The notes below the pieces were generated by a model. That model saw only the letters and a program-made list of their open reading frames with translations. It made no database searches and was not told the origin of the DNA. Below are positions 9,930 to 21,228 of a stretch of 64,000 nt of DNA, piece by piece. The translations under genes were made by a program, and so were the position numbers. Source of the DNA: Nageia nagi (lineage: Eukaryota; Pinophyta); contig JBITNC010000002.1 in NCBI GenBank assembly GCA_050084985.1, positions 27,528,001 to 27,592,000 on the forward strand, given 5' to 3'. How positions within the stretch are numbered: the first letter of the stretch is position 1; each line of letters starts with the position of its first letter.

Positions 9930-10870
9930 TCCTCCTATGAACTCCCTCTCCTATGGCAACTAGAAAGAAGTAATCAAGCGATCACCTATCGAATGCTGGG
10001 AGTCAAATAATAAATGTTTCTTGAGAAGGAAAGTCTCTCTGAGATAGAATGCCAAACAACGGTGGTCTAGGAACTAAAAGAATGTCGAGATCGAACTATG
10101 GGCATCCTAAAAAAGATAATGATACCATCTCAAAATCTCATAATAAACCAAACAGCAGAAGATGAAATGATCCTCAATCTCAGGCTCTATTAAGCACAAC
10201 CGACATACTCAAAGCTCTTGTGTTAAATGGTGATCAATCTCAATCGAAGCTGATGTGAGAAGACTTTGAATTGGCCTAAAAGCATTCATAGGCCAAGAGG
10301 GAGATGTAGCCTAATATAGTCAGGAGTTCGAATCAACCTTTTATTGATCCTCAAGAAGTGATGCAAGTAGTGTAGCAGCTTGGGTGTGAGAGGAGGTTGG
10401 GGGAGACCCAAGTACATTAAATATAGGCCCTATAGAGCATGTCTATGATCGAAACCAACATAACATCTAGATCTCTATGTGTGTCTCCCTATGGTATAGG
10501 TAATCGATCTGATGAAAACCTAAAGTGCTATAATACCTTAGAGAACCAACACCAACGATAGCCTTGAGCTGCCAAGTCAATGGATGACACCAAGGCTCTA
10601 TAAGGGAGTTTGTTATCTCTAACCATAAAAGCAAACGTGTGGAGACAATGAAGAAAAAGGACCATCAACACAAGGAATCGTATTTGTAAATGTTAGAAGC
10701 TAAACTCTGCTAGCATAATGTGGTGCAGAACAGACCTTTTGCTTTGAATAGAGTGCAAGAGAGTACCCACCAAGATCCTTTTGATTGTGGCTCAATCTAA
10801 GCTCCTCAAGCTAGGGCCCCAAACCTCGAAACCATATAAAATAGTGGGAGTGACCAAGAAGAAGTTCTAA
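9930..10870 (-). pseudogene. LINE 3' fragment: end of reverse transcriptase ORF with zf-RVT zinc finger
   Basis: On the minus strand, broken frames give ILYGFEVWGPSL (about 10855-10815). This matches the thumb region of plant LINE reverse transcriptases. After it come YRALVSSIDLAAQGYRWCWF-like text and then a zinc finger (about 10206-10138) with C-x2-C, then EPEIEDHF, then C, which is the zf-RVT pattern. Stops and frameshifts interrupt it. The endonuclease and the catalytic part are absent, as expected for a 5'-truncated LINE. The 3' limit is not clear. Confidence 0.7.
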
Positions 10871-10977
10871 CTTCAACATTAAAGATGCAAGCCATGGTGG
10901 TTGAATCCTTAGAAAGAACACAATTGATCCTTGTTGAAATGAAAGGGTGAATTGATGAGCTCAAACACTCATTATGA

Positions 10978-11170
10978 TGTTAGAGATATTATTATTTGAT
11001 GTATTATTGTTGAGCAATATCACAACAATATTTATTATGTAGATGAGTACGGGTGGTTTGAATCAATAAAATGTTTAGTTTGTTAGGAGGTTTTAACAAT
11101 CTCCTATCTATATTGAGCATGTATTTCCTTATATATTGTAGTAATACAATGTGAAATATGTTGTGCTTCA
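10978..11170 (+). repeat. Possible short LTR with a primer-site-like sequence after it
   Basis: It starts TGTTAGAGATATT and ends GTGCTTCA. TGGTATAAGATC at 11174-11185 resembles the Met-type primer site (9 of 12). I found no partner LTR, so this may be the edge of a truncated element. Confidence 0.35.
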
Positions 11171-11542
11171 ATATGGTATAAGATCAAGTTGAGAGAAAAA
11201 TCATGGGTTGATGAGGCTGACCTCCCACTGGATTATGTAGAATGATTTCAAATCTTTTGTATATAGTGTAGTAAATCAATATAGTTTTCTTTGTAGTTTA
11301 GGTATTTGCAAGGGTATGTCCAATTTTTATGGTTAAAATATGTGAATGTGTTGGCCATAATGGAATCCAATCACACTTGGTTTATGAGCACTTTGTCAAG
11401 GAATGACCATAATAGAAACCCAAAGCTCTATCATTTCGTATTAAAAGTGTATAACAAAAAAATCCTATTATTCAAGGGTAGAAACATGGATGGTATATCG
11501 AATCACTCTAAGTCGTCTCTTACTCTTCTTATATGTATTTTT

Positions 11543-11600
11543 CTATAATCCCATTGACCATTTTTTGGTCACTTGCGGACATTAATATTAAAGTTTTATT
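11543..11600 (+). repeat. Dispersed CATTGACC repeat, copy 2
   Basis: It shares the words TTCTATAATCCCATTGACC and GACATTAATATTAAA with the other copies. It is the most complete of the four. Confidence 0.5.
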
Positions 11601-12760
11601 TCAATTTCATGTTGAATGAGTGTTAACACTTTTTCTTTGGAGATTCATTTGATGCAAGGGCACAATTCTCCATTCCATTGTTTTGATGGAGTTTGGGGCC
11701 TCATTTGTTCGACTTGAGATCATTTTTTCAATCATCACTTATCTACATAAGGTTTATTACCTTGAGATATCTCCTTGTAAGATGTAGATAAGACCCTTAC
11801 CTAACTTTAAACTCCTCGATGGACCTCTCATTGAGCATTAGGGGGGATGGAGAGGTTGGTATTCTTAGGTCTCTACACTTCTAACCAACATTTAGATTCA
11901 GATTAATGTGCTTCCCTCTTCTTTACTAGGATCCCCTCAACTCCCATATCATAATAAAAAGATGAAGATACTTCAAGAGATTTGAAAGGACATCAATCTC
12001 CAGTATACCAACTACACATGGATATCTCTCATCACTCCTCTCTCCCCCAATTTATGTTTTCCAGGATGGTCAAATAATTCCTTCGTAGTACCTTCAACAA
12101 CCTATGATGCATAACATATAGGCCCCCATTGGACAATTTAGAGTGTGCTGTCACTAGCTTCATGGTGAGTCAAATCATCACCTACAATGCAATGAGTGGA
12201 TATACCTATTTTGCTCTTTGAGAAAAGTAAAAACCTTGCACTATTTTATCTTACGACATCCCATCTACTATGAGATCTAAGGTGGATTCCATTATCTTTG
12301 CAAGAGTGAGTCACAATATCTATCCACCTTCTTTAGTTATCTAGACTAGTAATGTCTTGGACTTCACATTAGAGAGACGACTTAGTTCTATCAACAAAGG
12401 AGCTCTCCTCCAAGTAGCTCTCACCCCCACATTCTTGACTCATCACAACCTATTTCACCAACATAGATGGATCAAGGAGGAATATCAAATGAAGTAATGT
12501 CAAATTATGAATTGTTTAGACAAAGGGAAGAACACTAAACAAAACACCCATGAAATGGTGGGCAAAGGCAAATAATCAATTTTTTCAATGCAAATTCTTC
12601 AACCTTGAATGCTAGGAGAGAGTAACCCCTATCTCTTGGAGCACACTACACAAACTCCTCTCTCTTCTCTTTGGCCCATTTCTCAAATCAAAACATTGTA
12701 CTTATCTTTTTTTCTTTCTTATACTAGTATTGTGGCCCACTCGCTTGTCATTCTTGTTGT

Positions 12761-12820
12761 GTACTTTCTTCCAATCCCTCAAGTCATTTTTGATCCATCA
12801 TGGACATTAATAATATTTCA
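12761..12820 (+). repeat. Dispersed CATTGACC repeat, copy 3 (diverged)
   Basis: Copies 3 and 4 lie about 120 bp apart in the same orientation. Both are preceded by GTACTTT and contain CATSRWGGRCATTAATA-like text, so they look like a local duplication. Confidence 0.4.
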
Positions 12821-12879
12821 TTTTCCTATTTATTTTTCATTTACACATTGGAGTTGCTTTAAGCACTCCTCACTCCTCT

Positions 12880-12945
12880 TTTATGTACTTTTCTAAAATC
12901 CCATTGACCTTGTTTATCATCCATGGGCATTAATATCAAATATCA
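12880..12945 (+). repeat. Dispersed CATTGACC repeat, copy 4
   Basis: It contains ATGTACTTTTCTAAAATC then CCATTGACC and GGGCATTAATATC, as in copy 2. Confidence 0.5.
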
Positions 12946-13750
12946 AATTTATTTTCCCACAAAAATTTATTTGTATCCTTTCCCTTACAATAATGATAAA
13001 CATGTATTCCCTAGTGAATACACATTAAATGGGTACATAAGATACAACCTTTGAAATAATATCTAATTTTTATCTTATTTATTCATTATAAATTCACTTT
13101 ATTTCACTTATATCTGAATATTTATCGTATTATTATACTTTTAAAAAGTCTTACCATTAGAAAACTAGTGTTCTACTTAATTTATACAATAGAATTATCA
13201 TTAGCTAACTATATATATATTATATATATAGTTTCGCCTCATCCTCTTAACAAATTTTTAGAATCATTTCTGCAAAAAAATTGAACAATTTAAATCTATC
13301 AGTTACATTCTTGATAGAAAATTATCAATTGACGATGGAAATGCCTTGGACTTCCTAATTTGCATCAACATTCCAGTACATCAACTAAATGGGCTTCTTT
13401 GAAATATTTTTTCTTATCACTTAAAGATTATTGTTTTCAAAAATACCAATTGACACTAGTAAACGTAAGCCTCTACAAACTGCTCCTATGTTGAAACATC
13501 CCATGAAAACATCCCTGAAGCTTGTGTAATGCCATGTGAATTCTTTACATGGTAATCAACTTCTACCTCCATGACTTCCATTTGAAGAATATTAATCTTC
13601 AACTCTTTCCTCTTGCAACTGTAATGTGTTCTTCCACCCCACCCAGGCCCACCAAAAAATTAGGAATGGAATTCAAATTCAAAACAAACAATAAACCTTA
13701 CAATGTTAAAACAAACAGACCCATTTATATACTACATTATAATTGCTAAT

Positions 13751-14603
13751 GTAAAATTGCAGAAAAGGAGAGAAATTTATTGGATATATCTCCTAAAGAA
13801 GACATGATTAATACATAATAAACTTATCCTTAGAGAGAAAAAGAAGGATTAATAGAATAACAAGTTCTTTTACTGGCATTGTTCTTGGTGGCTGAGGTCC
13901 ATATATAACAAAAGGTAACTAAGACTAGGCTATACATACCATATATAACCTCTCTGTCTTGTGGCCAAAAGGTGTCATCCTATACCTCATGGTCACCAGA
14001 TATATTTTTAATCATCCTCTACCTCGACCAGAGTAAGCTAAACTTCCCTGGCTGCCCATGAGGTTCCGGATAAGAAAGTATATGGACAGAATTTTTTTTT
14101 CCAATTCAAAGACTCTAATGACCATTCTATATTCATGAAAAAAATTTGATACAGAACAACCAAACATATTGTTTCTTTAAATGATGTAAAATATATTATA
14201 TTACATTTTTGCGTAGTTACATCATGGTTGCTCACTAAAAATGGTTTTCGTTTGTTTCGAAAATTTCAGAGCATAAATAGCTGCCCATATGTGCCGAACT
14301 ATACCTTTAAATCTTCACATGAAATATGGGTTAAAACAACACATTCTAATGGGGACGACCACCGGTTTCTTTCAACACCTATTCTCTGACAAAAATTGAG
14401 CAAAATAACAACCTTGTGTGCTTCCCACACCTATATACAAATTCAGCAAGATTAATAAGGCTCACTTTGAAAATATTCCCCGGAGTTTGAAACGGGACTT
14501 TCTGCACTTGCTTGGAAAGGACCAACATTTCATGAACTTAACACTCCTAACATTGTACAAAACTATAGACTACCAAGACCATCCTTGGGTAAATCACAGG
14601 GAC
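13751..14603 (-). other. Region downstream of the host gene, including its likely 3' untranslated region
   Basis: It follows the stop codon of the host gene on the minus strand. It is less AT-rich than the surrounding repeats and shows no transposon motif. An AATAAA-type signal on the minus strand occurs near 13777 but its use is unproven. Confidence 0.4.
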
Positions 14604-14852
14604 TTACGCAAGAGCTGACAAATTACAGTGAGGTTTTTCACTTTTCAAAGCAAAACCTTCTATCCGAACTGAGGGCTTTGCTCCATATGAGGCTCCACAA
14701 GAAGTCTTCTGTGATAAATTTGCAGGTGATGATGGTACTCCTATTCTTATGAACTTTACATCATGAACAAGAGGATTGTCTGAACGAACTGGAGGTGACC
14801 CACAAAAGTATGGAAGAGAATTATTCACAATTGTTTGATGTCCACATCGATT
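14604..14852 (-). CDS. Host gene exon C with stop codon
   Basis: The acceptor is TTTACTCACGCAG. It encodes 82 residues from NRCGHQTIV to CNLSALA and ends in TAA. The Cys-Gly-His and FCGSPP motifs and the C-terminal VRIEGF block look like the conserved core of the family. Confidence 0.8.
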   Translation of the reverse strand, partial: NRCGHQTIVNNSLPYFCGSPPVRSDNPLVHDVKFIRIGVPSSPANLSQKTSCGASYGAKPSVRIEGFALKSEKPHCNLSALA

Positions 14853-17715
14853 CTGCGTGAGTAAAGATTACAACGTTAGTTGTTTCTAATGCAAATTTGT
14901 TTAATACAAAATCATGAAAATAACATCTAATCCAAAATGACAACAAAAACTGAATACAGTTGCAGGCTTCAAATGTGTGCTTTTACTTTATCTGAGGAGT
15001 TTTGTCTTCCTCAAGCACGATGGAGACCTTTCGTATTTGTTCAATCCAATTACCAGACAAGTTACTAGACCCTTATCTATTTCACAGAAACCTAGATCAA
15101 GCTGTTGACAACAAAATACAGGGACACAGCTAAATCTCTGTAGAGAGACCATACATACAGCCAAACCTAAAATAGATGTGGTCCTAGGCTGAGACATCCT
15201 AAAATTTAAACTCATACCATCTCTTTTATAGTTTCTTAACTATAGTCTGTATAAAATGAGAGATATGTAGAACAATTTGATATTCAAGGCGACTTCTATC
15301 GAGCCTAATTCTAGAAAGAGCAATACCAAAAACAGTCATCAAACAATGGTCCTATTCATGTATGAATTTCCTCAAAGATATCATACTTCAAGCTTATTTC
15401 ATTTTCTAAGTAGTATAGCGCAATTATAAACCTTGCAATGCAACAAAAAGAGAGATCCCAAAGTAAGTATAAAAAGTGACTTTACCTTGCTCAAAAATAT
15501 GTCTAAAATCTCATAACTAGGTTCTTCTTTGTTTCCAACTGTCACAAAGCTGCAACAACATACTTCAATTGTTAGGGAAAAGGATAAAAAGACCCAGGGT
15601 GAATAATGAAAAGATAAATATAGGTAATAGAAAACCAAAACCTTTAAATGCAGAATCCAGAAACTAAAATACAATTGTATGTATGAAATAGAATTTTTCA
15701 CTATTTTTGCAAATAATCATGCAATTTGAAAATTGAAGAAAGATAATAAGCACTTTCAAAAATAGATCTATCTAGTATTACATGGATAATACATCTTTAG
15801 AATAACGAATGCATGGGCTATAACATTCATAGTAGACAAGGGGCTCATCCAAATCATCAGCTAAGACCCCTAATAAAAGTTCAGCAATGAAGGAGATGAG
15901 AATGGAAAGACACTTAGGAGGTTTAGCCATAAGCAGCCATATTTTATGAAGTGCATAACGGCTCTGAGCTTGTGCATTCTTGCACCGAAGATGAGCAGGA
16001 CTAAGTGATCTGCCTAAGCTGTGAGACATCAGAAAATACGACTAAAAGTATGGGAGCATTCTAACTCAGAAGGATGCCTCAGCATGAGCAGATGTGGATG
16101 ACCAAGAATGAGAACACAGGCTTGTGTAACACATGTCACAAAACATTGCTGAGAATCCAATGCCCCCAAAATCTGAAAGTTTCAACACAAAGGTCATCCA
16201 CAGAGGGTGATTTAGGAACGAAAATCATGTGAAAAGGTGCAATTGATTGACACAAGATGAATGTTGCTGTTCTATTACTGTTTAAATTTTAAAACTTATG
16301 GAGAAAAATTGGTAATGTTAAGTTCTACCAGAAACCAAATAAAATTACGAACACGAAGATGATTATATCTTTCTTTGGCATTAATTAATTCCTTACATTT
16401 TTCTAATTCTTTTTTCGTGTCAAGTTTCTGGGAAACATGTGTTCCAAACATTTAAAATCAACAGTTTGGGTCAAGACAACTTGAGCAGTTGTAATCCTCA
16501 TAAAGGTTTAAGATGATTTCCAAGACCGAGTGCCATAACTAAAAGTCTAAACTCGAGATTCTTTGGTCTTCAGCTAATCAACCCTTCACAATATCATAAC
16601 AAATCGCAAAATCTAGGAAGAGATGTTCCCGTAAACGTAACAAGGCAGATCTAAATGAGCATATCATAACATTCTGTCGGGATCGAACCAGAAACAAAAG
16701 CATTTTAGCAATAAATCTACTGCACTTTTCCAACGATAGAAGCCAACATAGGTTGAAATAAGTTTCTTGAGTTGAGAAAGTCGTTCACACCTTAAGACAG
16801 AGTAAGAGCATAACAACAACCACAACCAAGTCTAAGCTAAGATACACCAAGCTCTAAATCTAATCTTTATTAAAAAAAGAACATAGCAAACAACAGATGA
16901 ATACACAGATGAAACCCACAGCAACCATTATTTTCTTGGTAGTGGACAATTCAGATTGAGGACATACTGGGTAAGTACAATAGCATACCTCCGTGATATA
17001 GTGGGCCGTGGCATACCCAAAACACCTTAGGCTTTTATGGGGTTATACATTTTGCATATACATGTGCGTGGGAGTAGGTAGATGTGTTAAATTACAGGGG
17101 TCACTAAACATGAGCTTAGTTACCAAGCAAATACTGATGTATCTATACATCAATAGCAAGATGTATCATAACCTGGGATTCAGGCTGGGAACAGTGGTAT
17201 ACCCATAAATTTTGTAACCACTATTACATGATCATCTATAGTAATAGATATCTTGGTGAACCCAGAATATCTAGAGTTGTTGTGGATGTCCTGACAGTGG
17301 TCATTATATAGACAAGTTATGTTGGATATGTTGGGAGATCATGTGAATCAGACCCTGAAGGAAAACAATTCATCAAGGTTCATACCTATATATAACTCTA
17401 CGCCCTGTGGTCTTATTTATCGTATGATGATATCAAAATTGAAAACATAAAACAAAATAGAAAAAAAGACTTGGGCTTTTCAGGTCTATATGAAGTAAGG
17501 CCACCATACCTGTGGTTTTTGCTATCTCTGGTTGCCATTCCTGACCTTCTATGAGGTGTGGGGTAGATCAGCACTTGGCTTTTCTCTGCACTTCCATTGA
17601 TTTCTGCAAACTCATACATTTTCTCTGCTCTCCTTGATGGTAGGCAAAATTCTGATGCTCTAACCACCTGAGCTGAGCTCCTTATAAAGAAAGGCACATG
17701 AGAATGGATACAACT
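14604..17715 (-). CDS. Host gene: uncharacterised plant protein, at least three coding exons
   Basis: This is the only convincing cellular gene in the window. Three minus-strand exons (17715-17510, 15549-15486, 14852-14604) total 519 nt, exactly 173 codons with the TAA stop. The junction phases agree: exon A ends two bases into a codon, exon B supplies the third base and ends on a codon boundary, and exon C starts on one. All visible splice sites are GT-AG. The product has VVRASEFCLPSRRA and YEFAEINGSAEK early, EEPSYEILDIFLSK in the middle, RCGHQTIVNNSLPYFCGSPP next, and VRIEGFALKSEK near the C-terminus. From memory this layout fits a small, Cys- and Ser-rich plant family of unknown function also found in Arabidopsis; I could not check this. 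I see no signal peptide or membrane segment. The start codon is unresolved: the exon A frame reaches an upstream acceptor without an ATG, so a 5' exon is expected above 17715. Confidence 0.8.
14853..15485 (-). other. Intron between exons B and C of the host gene
   Basis: It is 633 bp with GTAAAG at its 5' end and ACGCAG at its 3' end. The open frame at 14988-15215 inside it has no recognisable domain. Confidence 0.65.
15486..15549 (-). CDS. Host gene exon B (64 bp micro-exon)
   Basis: The acceptor is TTGTTGCAG and the donor is GCAAG/GTAAAG. The 64 bases give one base to finish a codon plus 21 codons (FVTVGNKEEPSYEILDIFLSK with the preceding Ser). Without it exons A and C are out of phase, which strongly supports it. 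Confidence 0.75.
15550..17509 (-). other. Intron between exons A and B of the host gene
   Basis: About 1.96 kb. It contains the segment 16283-16722 that is duplicated at 63027-63466. A short open frame at 15778-16029 on the minus strand shows no known motif and lacks matching splice phases. Confidence 0.6.
16283..16722. repeat. Intronic copy of a segment duplicated at 63027
   Basis: It aligns over about 440 bp with 63027-63466 in the same orientation, at roughly 80% identity by eye. Shared words include TTTCTGGGAAAC, CTTTGGTCTTCA and CTAATCAACCCTTCA. This copy has about 10 CpG sites; the other has about one. Confidence 0.85.
17510..17715 (-). CDS. Host gene exon A
   Basis: A pyrimidine-rich stretch ending CACTGGCAG precedes the exon, and the donor is CAG/GTATGG at 17510/17509. 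It encodes FIRSSAQVVRASEFC and the YPTPHRRSG region. Open reading continues into the intron as RYGGLTSYRPEKPK, which could be an alternative retained form; the exact phase match with exon B favours splicing at CAG/GTATGG. Confidence 0.75.
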
Positions 17716-17877
17716 CTGCCAGTGGGCAGGTAAAAATCAGTGAAAACAATCAGGTCTAAAGCATTTGAGAATTGTCAAATTCTGAATTGTGTAGCATTAC
17801 AAAGACTTGGTCTGAAGACCCCATATAGTATAGAATGTCTGAGTCTTCCCTTCATAGTGTTGTGGACTTGGTTATGG

Positions 17878-17887
17878 TAAATATATA
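17878..17887 (-). promoter_or_regulatory. Possible TATA box upstream of host exon A
   Basis: TATATATTTA on the minus strand, about 160 bp before exon A. If used, the transcript would start near 17850. An upstream exon could instead lie beyond it. Confidence 0.35.
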
Positions 17888-18016
17888 GGGACGTTGAGTT
17901 GCAGGGAATATAGCTGGTTTGGTCTATGTTTGAAATTTCAAAGGCGGCAGGGGATTCTGGGTCAAAAAGCAGGGCGTGTTTTTTCGTTTTGTCTTTAGTG
18001 GGTTACTATGGTCGTG

Positions 18017-18030
18017 AAGACACGTGTCTT
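18017..18030. promoter_or_regulatory. 14-bp perfect palindrome with a G-box core
   Basis: AAGACACGTGTCTT is its own reverse complement. CACGTG is the plant G-box and the ACACGTGT context is the usual core of abscisic-acid response elements bound by bZIP factors. It lies about 130 bp upstream of the possible TATA box of the host gene. Confidence 0.5.
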
Positions 18031-18335
18031 TTGCAAGGGAGTGGACTGAGTAAACTGCAGTGGATGAGGTATCTTAAATCCTGGATTACGCTTTTGGATT
18101 AGGTATTTTATGGGTGGATATTTTCTAGAATATGTTGCAAGGAAATAAGAATTCTATTTTTTCCTTGTGGATGTTGGAGTTCAAGTTTATTTTTATCTTT
18201 AATTATTTATTAAGAATCTATAAATAAAATAAAATAACAGTATTGATTTATTAAATTGTAGGTTGTGTTTTGTGTTTGATTCTTACTGCAAGATTAAATA
18301 CATGTTATTAGATACTATCTGTCTTTTAGTCTTAT

Positions 18336-18908
18336 TGTAGACAATAAATTGTGTAAATAATAATATAAACACATATAATTCTACGAAGATATTTATTCAA
18401 ATATATAGAAAATAAATGAAAAGTGTGCACTTGATTATAATAAGGCAATCCTTAAAGTATGGCAAGGATATATGGAAGACTGGATTGGACCAAAGGTAAG
18501 TACGCAAAAGATATTTAACGATGTAAAGTAGCATTCATTGCCTCCTTTGTCTGTAGCTCTAGATCGTGAAGATGCACACCATGGGCAACATATGAACTCT
18601 ATGGCATGGATGTTGTAAAAGATGTAGAATTAGATAACGCATAAAAGCACAACATGTAACAATAGCTTAAAGCAAATACATCTTCCAATAGTTGGTGTCA
18701 AAAGACACCTTAAGTATAATGTATAGGAAAACCACCAATCAAAGACATCCGATAGGGATGTCAACCTCTAAGTCCTATATTTATAACCTGCAAAGAAATA
18801 GAAAGGAGTGAAAACTAACTCATAGCAATAATATAATCATTGTTGTATTCAAGATACTTTAAAATATGATTTATTAAATAAATAATAAATCATTTTTAGG
18901 TGTTTACA
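18336..18908 (-). repeat. 3' LTR of the non-autonomous element (minus strand)
   Basis: It is 573 bp. It is shorter than its partner, which has an extra block of about 100 bp near its start on the minus strand (22742-22855 region). Confidence 0.85.
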
Positions 18909-18924
18909 TTTTGCCCCTCTTTGG
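18909..18924 (-). promoter_or_regulatory. Polypurine tract of the non-autonomous element
   Basis: CCAAAGAGGGGCAAAA on the minus strand directly precedes the 3' LTR. Confidence 0.75.
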
Positions 18925-20913
18925 ATATGAAATAAAAAAATATTGAAATTGCATAATCCAAAGAAGTTTAGAAAAGTGAAAAATTTTCAGAGTCAAAGTA
19001 AGCTTCCCTTTTATGATTCATATGTTGAGTATGATATCTTATTTGCCCCCTTTTGGTTTGAAATTGCCTCTCACAATGCAGACCAAAATGATATCATGTG
19101 TGTGGAGTAACTTTTTAGGTACCATGGAGGTCCTAATCTTCAAGATAATCTATGAAAACAAAGAAATAATACCCACATAAATCACATCCATGATAATGAT
19201 ATTCAAATTAAAAGAAGCAAGGATGAAATTAATATAATATTGCTTTGTGAGCTAATTTGTAACACATAGTGATCTACAATTGTTTAACTGATGAGGTATT
19301 TTGATATGCCCCAAGCTTTTAATTCATGTTTGTCATATTGACCTGCAATTTTGAAGACATTGTGCTCATGGAGTTGCCATGGATTAAAACTTTTTAATGT
19401 CATTAGTACAAGATCCATTCTTATGAAAAGTAATCACGAGATAAACATATGCAATGTTGCTATATTATATCAAATTTTCATAGATACAATGGCCTTGAAT
19501 TTTCAATTTTCATTAATAAAACATGCATTCCATTTGAAAAAGCAATCATAAGAATAGTATATTCAATGTTCACTTTTCATACCAAATATTCAAAGAAATA
19601 ATGGTCTTAAAATTTTAGATTTCATTAGTAAAACATGCATTACATTTGAAAAAGCAATCATAAGAATAACATATGCAATTTTTACATTTTATACTAGATA
19701 TTTAAAGAAATAGTGGTCTTAATTCGTCAATTACAATAAATTTTTGTACTGAGTATCATAAAAAATTTACGATGCTAATGCCTTGAAGATAGTTTTCACA
19801 TGCCATGGGCGTTATAATTTTCAAAGAATTACCCAAATTAGTCTTCTAGATGATAAACATAACATGATGATAATAATCATAACATTCTATAACATAAATA
19901 AAATGATGTTTGAGATGATATATTTTACTTGTACTTACCTTTATGCCCTTGGAATGGGCAATTTTGAATTGAATTTTTTCTATTTTTGATTTTGAACTTT
20001 GAATTTTTGCCCCCAATTGAAACTAAAAACTATCCCAATTGAAAATTATATTGCCCCCAACTGAAACTAATACTGCCCCCAACTGATACTATATCCATTT
20101 TTTCTAATTTTGCTTATTTATTTTTATCTTTTTTTTGTAGCATTTTTCGTGAAATACAACTAATATGGGATACAGTAACTAAACATAGGACTACCTTATA
20201 TATGAGACATTTGATTAACATGACAAAATTGAGAATCTTGATGAGAGAGAGAGAAGAAAAACATTTGATTGAAGAAGAAGACTTGATGAAATGATGATGA
20301 TGAAAAGATGTAAAGAGAAAAATAAGAAGCAATATAACATGAGTGAGAAGAGGAAGATGTGATGATAACATGATTAAAAACTTGATAAAATTTGCCATGT
20401 TAACCAAATGCATGCAAGGGACTGATTTAAATGATATACAACCTATATAAAATGCATCCTATATGATAAACAAAATTAGAAATTATAGAACACTAGAGGG
20501 TGGTGGAACCACCACCATATTTAACATATTTTTTCATGAGAAATTTACCTTCTTTGTTTAGAGTTTCCAATTGCTTTCTCTTTACCTTGAGTTGTTATTC
20601 TCTCAATAAGATCAATAATTTCAAGTTGTGCTAATAGAAACAATGTGTTGAGCATTCTCGTTTGCAAACATATATTAAGGAGTGAAAGCTTAAACTGATA
20701 CTTTTCAAAAGTCCAATCTTTTGTCATTCTATATTCCTATAACTGAATCTTAAATGATCTAATTGGACTAAAATTTTTCATGTGCTCTGCTTACTACATA
20801 TTTCTTTTCTACTTTCAATGGTGGATCAAATTTTACGATGTGCATACCCTATTTAGATTTTTCTACAACCTGGGTGTTGTTTAGGTTTTTTGAGATACTA
20901 CTTTTTGCCAACA

Positions 20914-21228
20914 TTATTTTAATTTTGATTGTTGAGGTTGAGTCTGACTTTGAGGGTTAGGTTGCGATTTAGGTTGATGTTTAGGTTGAGGGTTTTGTAT
21001 TTCATCTTTATCAATTTTTTGCATACAATATTTCCTTGCATATGGATTTTCTAATAACGAATCTAGTTCTTTCCTTAGAAATGCATGATATTTTTTCTTT
21101 AAATTAATATCATTATAAATGCTTAACATCAAAGTAGGATTGGCTAACATATACTCTTTAATTTTCTTGAGTTGATCTTGAGATGACAAATTTTCAAATA
21201 TAATATCATACACTTCATATTTATCCAT
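20914..21228 (-). CDS. Small ORF of the non-autonomous element: helical region plus Pro-Gln tail
   Basis: It encodes 104 residues. The frame is open further upstream to about 21315 as an Asp/Asn-rich stretch that ends at a stop, so the original protein was probably longer. The middle part is rich in Lys, Leu and Glu and likely helical (DQLKKIKEYMLANP). The tail is a Pro-Gln-Ser repeat (PQPKHQPKSQPNPQS). I recognise no family. Extra ORFs of unknown role are known in some Tat/Ogre gypsy elements, which is one possible origin. Strong Asp/Asn bias followed by Pro-Gln repeats is consistent with a low-complexity remnant. Confidence 0.4.
   Translation of the reverse strand: MDKYEVYDIIFENLSSQDQLKKIKEYMLANPTLMLSIYNDINLKKKYHAFLRKELDSLLENPYARKYCMQKIDKDEIQNPQPKHQPKSQPNPQSQTQPQQSKLK

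Larger units (their letters stand above)
11186..13750. other. Intergenic, without recognisable genes
   Basis: Long degenerate frames run through 11900-12500 on the plus strand but I could match none to a family. Three copies of the CATTGACC repeat lie at 11543-11600, 12761-12820 and 12880-12945. A TA-rich dyad sits at about 13209-13232. Confidence 0.4.

Noticed and set aside
14988-15215. Minus-strand frame of 75 codons between exons B and C
   Set aside because: It lies in the intron bounded by GTAAAG and ACGCAG and shows no conserved motif.
15778-16029. Minus-strand frame of 83 codons inside the host-gene intron as an extra exon
   Set aside because: No splice sites with fitting phase surround it, and exons A, B and C join in phase without it.
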